From Skermanella pratensis (lineage in GTDB: Bacteria; Pseudomonadota; Alphaproteobacteria; Azospirillales; Azospirillaceae), in contig NZ_CP030265.1 in assembly GCF_008843145.1 (NCBI RefSeq), positions 5,015,001 through 5,079,000 on the forward strand: a DNA stretch of 64,000 nucleotides. The letters are read 5' to 3'. The first letter of the stretch is position 1, and each line of letters begins with the position of its first letter. A program made the position numbers and the translations under genes. The notes below the pieces were generated by a model, which was not told where the DNA came from, did not search any database, and saw only the letters and a program-made list of their open reading frames with translations. Positions 62,683 to 64,000 of this stretch are shown one piece after another.

Positions 62683-63678
62683 ATGCGCGATAAATTCAAT
62701 ATTGATGAACTTCGGGGATTTGCCTGTCTTTTGCTGGTATCGCTACATGTGATCGGACATGATCCTACCGTGGCGATGCGGGTCCCGGACGACAGCTGGT
62801 ACCGGTACGCCGTGGACAGCTGGCTGTTCGTGCGGATGCCGCTGTTCACCTTCCTTTCCGGCCTGGTATACGCGTTCCGCCCCGTGCGGCGGGACCATCT
62901 GGCGGATTTCTACGGCAAGAAGCTGCGCCGGCTCGGTATCCCGCTTCTGATCGTCGCACCGGCCTTCTTCGTGCTCCAGGCGGTCACGCCGGGGACAACG
63001 GCGGCGCCGGACTGGTACGAGTTCCTGACCATCCCGGTGCTGCCCTACCAGCATTTCTGGTACCTGCAGGCGCTGCTGCTGATCTTCCTGCTGGTCGGAT
63101 TCCTGGATGCGCGCGGCGCGCTGTTCCGGCCCCGGCCGTTCCTGGCGCTGTCGGCGGCGGCGGCGGTGCTGAACCTGACCTTCGGCGGCACCCTGTACAA
63201 GACGGTAGACCTGTTCTCGGTCAGCCAGGCGGCGTACCTGCTGCCCTATTTCCTGCTCGGCGTCGCCTTCACGCGGTTCCACGACGCCCTGTCCACCCCG
63301 CCCGCAAGGGTCGGCGCCGTGGCGGTGCTGGCGGCCGGCGCGCTGATCCACCAGGCGTCCCTGTGGCATCTGATCCCGGTGGAATTCGGCCGGACCAGCC
63401 TGCTGGCCCTGGTCACCGGATCGGCGGCGGCGCTGGTCCTGGTCCGGGCGATGCCGGCGGTGCCGCTGCTGCGCACCCTCGGCCAGCACTCCTACGCGAT
63501 CTTCCTGCACCACATGTTCTTCCAGGCCGCGTTGCGCATCCCGCTGATGCGGCTTGGCGCCGACGACTGGCAGATCTTCCTGCTGGCGACGGCGGGCGGC
63601 TGCGTCGGGCCGATGGTCCTGCAGCGCCTGGCGTCGGTGAACCCCTGGACCCGGACCGCGCTGCTGGGATCGGCCTGA
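62683..63678 (+). CDS. Acyltransferase 3 family membrane protein
   Basis: A 331-residue integral membrane protein of about ten hydrophobic helices. The N-terminal DELRGFACLLLVSLHVIGHD motif with the conserved Arg and His, and FVRMPLFTFLSGLVYAFRP, are characteristic of acyltransferase 3 (OatA/ExoZ-like) proteins that O-acetylate cell-surface polysaccharides. The start at 62683 was chosen at MRDKFNIDELRG. It lies opposite to and between ribE and ribD, and its upstream region is AT-rich, suggesting it was inserted into an ancestral rib operon. Confidence 0.88.
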   Translation: MRDKFNIDELRGFACLLLVSLHVIGHDPTVAMRVPDDSWYRYAVDSWLFVRMPLFTFLSGLVYAFRPVRRDHLADFYGKKLRRLGIPLLIVAPAFFVLQAVTPGTTAAPDWYEFLTIPVLPYQHFWYLQALLLIFLLVGFLDARGALFRPRPFLALSAAAAVLNLTFGGTLYKTVDLFSVSQAAYLLPYFLLGVAFTRFHDALSTPPARVGAVAVLAAGALIHQASLWHLIPVEFGRTSLLALVTGSAAALVLVRAMPAVPLLRTLGQHSYAIFLHHMFFQAALRIPLMRLGADDWQIFLLATAGGCVGPMVLQRLASVNPWTRTALLGSA

Positions 63679-63707
63679 ACGCCCCGGCGCCGGCCCTGGC
63701 ACCGGCC

Positions 63708-64000
63708 TCAGCGCCGATAGCTTTCCATGACGTCGTCGCCGGCCCGGCGGACGCCGACGCGGATGAAGTCGGCCGTGTCCTCCAGCAGGTCCACGCCGAA
63801 GCCGACGACGGCGGGCAGCCCGTCGCCGCCGATCATGCGCGGCGCCCGGAACCACTCCAGCCGATCGACCAGACGCTGCTGCATCAGCGAGGCGCTGAGC
63901 CGGGCGCCGCCCTCGACCAGCAGGCGGGTGATGCCCCGCGCCGCCAAAGACTTCAGGGTCCCGGCCACGTCGAGCACGCCCGACGCGTCGGGCACCAGGG
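63708..64000 (-). CDS. ribD: RibD, C-terminal part of the bifunctional riboflavin biosynthesis protein (partial)
   Basis: The 3' end of ribD, which extends beyond base 64000. The visible part is the C-terminal reductase domain: a RGITRLLVEGGARLSASLMQQRLVDRLEWFRAPRMIGGDGLPAV stretch, typical of the NADPH-dependent pyrimidine reductase of riboflavin synthesis. The deaminase domain would lie outside the window. It is 361-odd codons in the usual family, so most of it is missing here. Confidence 0.88.
   Translation of the reverse strand, partial: LVPDASGVLDVAGTLKSLAARGITRLLVEGGARLSASLMQQRLVDRLEWFRAPRMIGGDGLPAVVGFGVDLLEDTADFIRVGVRRAGDDVMESYRR

Overview
This 64 kb window is GC-rich chromosomal DNA from an alphaproteobacterium, most likely a Rhodospirillales/Azospirillaceae relative of the Azospirillum-Skermanella type. 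Supporting signs are the F1-only atpHAGDC operon, clustered mdh/sucCD/sucA-odhB/lpd genes, a rib-nusB-thiL cluster, a CarD-type regulator, an RpoH sigma factor, an NDUFAF5-like methyltransferase, and DUF2336, DUF1178 and DUF484 genes. I saw no rRNA, tRNA, CRISPR array, insertion sequence or prophage. The DNA is mostly core chromosome with small accessory inserts.

Layout. 0-9.8 kb: 5' part of clpX, a membrane class III adenylate cyclase, htpG, a SUV3-like helicase with an S4 RNA-binding protein, a frameshifted DUF938 methyltransferase, a TerB-like protein and ferredoxin fdxA. 9.8-13.5 kb: carD with a clear promoter and terminator, a PPP-fold protein that has lost its metal ligands, rpoH and a ferritin-like di-iron protein. 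13.6-18.8 kb: F1 ATP synthase. 19-25 kb: a brnT/brnA module whose toxin frame is broken, then priA, a transaldolase-family enzyme, DUF484 and xerC. 25-37.5 kb: an MFS transporter, lpdA, a 2.2 kb opposite-strand insert (an unknown protein, a proteasome-fold hydrolase and a decayed receiver domain), then odhB, sucA, sucD, sucC and mdh. 37.7-45.8 kb: accessory-looking genes, including two DUF2336 proteins, a NUDIX hydrolase, a methyltransferase and an ethylene-receptor-like sensor kinase with a receiver protein. 45.8-49.5 kb: nitrilase, grxC, comF, NDUFAF5-like methyltransferase and an Fe-S FNR-type regulator. 49.6-54.2 kb: ccoG-ccoH-fixI-ccoS for cbb3 oxidase maturation, with an FNR/FixK-like site upstream. 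54.6-58.4 kb: enoyl-CoA hydratase, thioesterase, rplM-rpsI and argC. 58.4-64 kb: thiL, nusB, ribH, ribBA-like, ribE, an inserted acyltransferase, and the 3' end of ribD.

How the genes work together. The window carries most of the oxidative TCA arm from 2-oxoglutarate to oxaloacetate except succinate dehydrogenase and fumarase, ATP synthesis, and copper insertion for a high-affinity oxidase under probable oxygen control. The most interesting items are: (1) a histidine kinase whose N-terminus matches the copper/ethylene-binding domain of plant ETR1 residue for residue; (2) a stand-alone proteasome-fold protein with Thr1, Asp17 and Lys33 at canonical spacing; (3) a probable pseudophosphatase beside carD; and (4) several broken or interrupted loci (brnT, the DUF938 gene, the receiver remnant, the odhB-lpd gap and the ribD-ribE gap).
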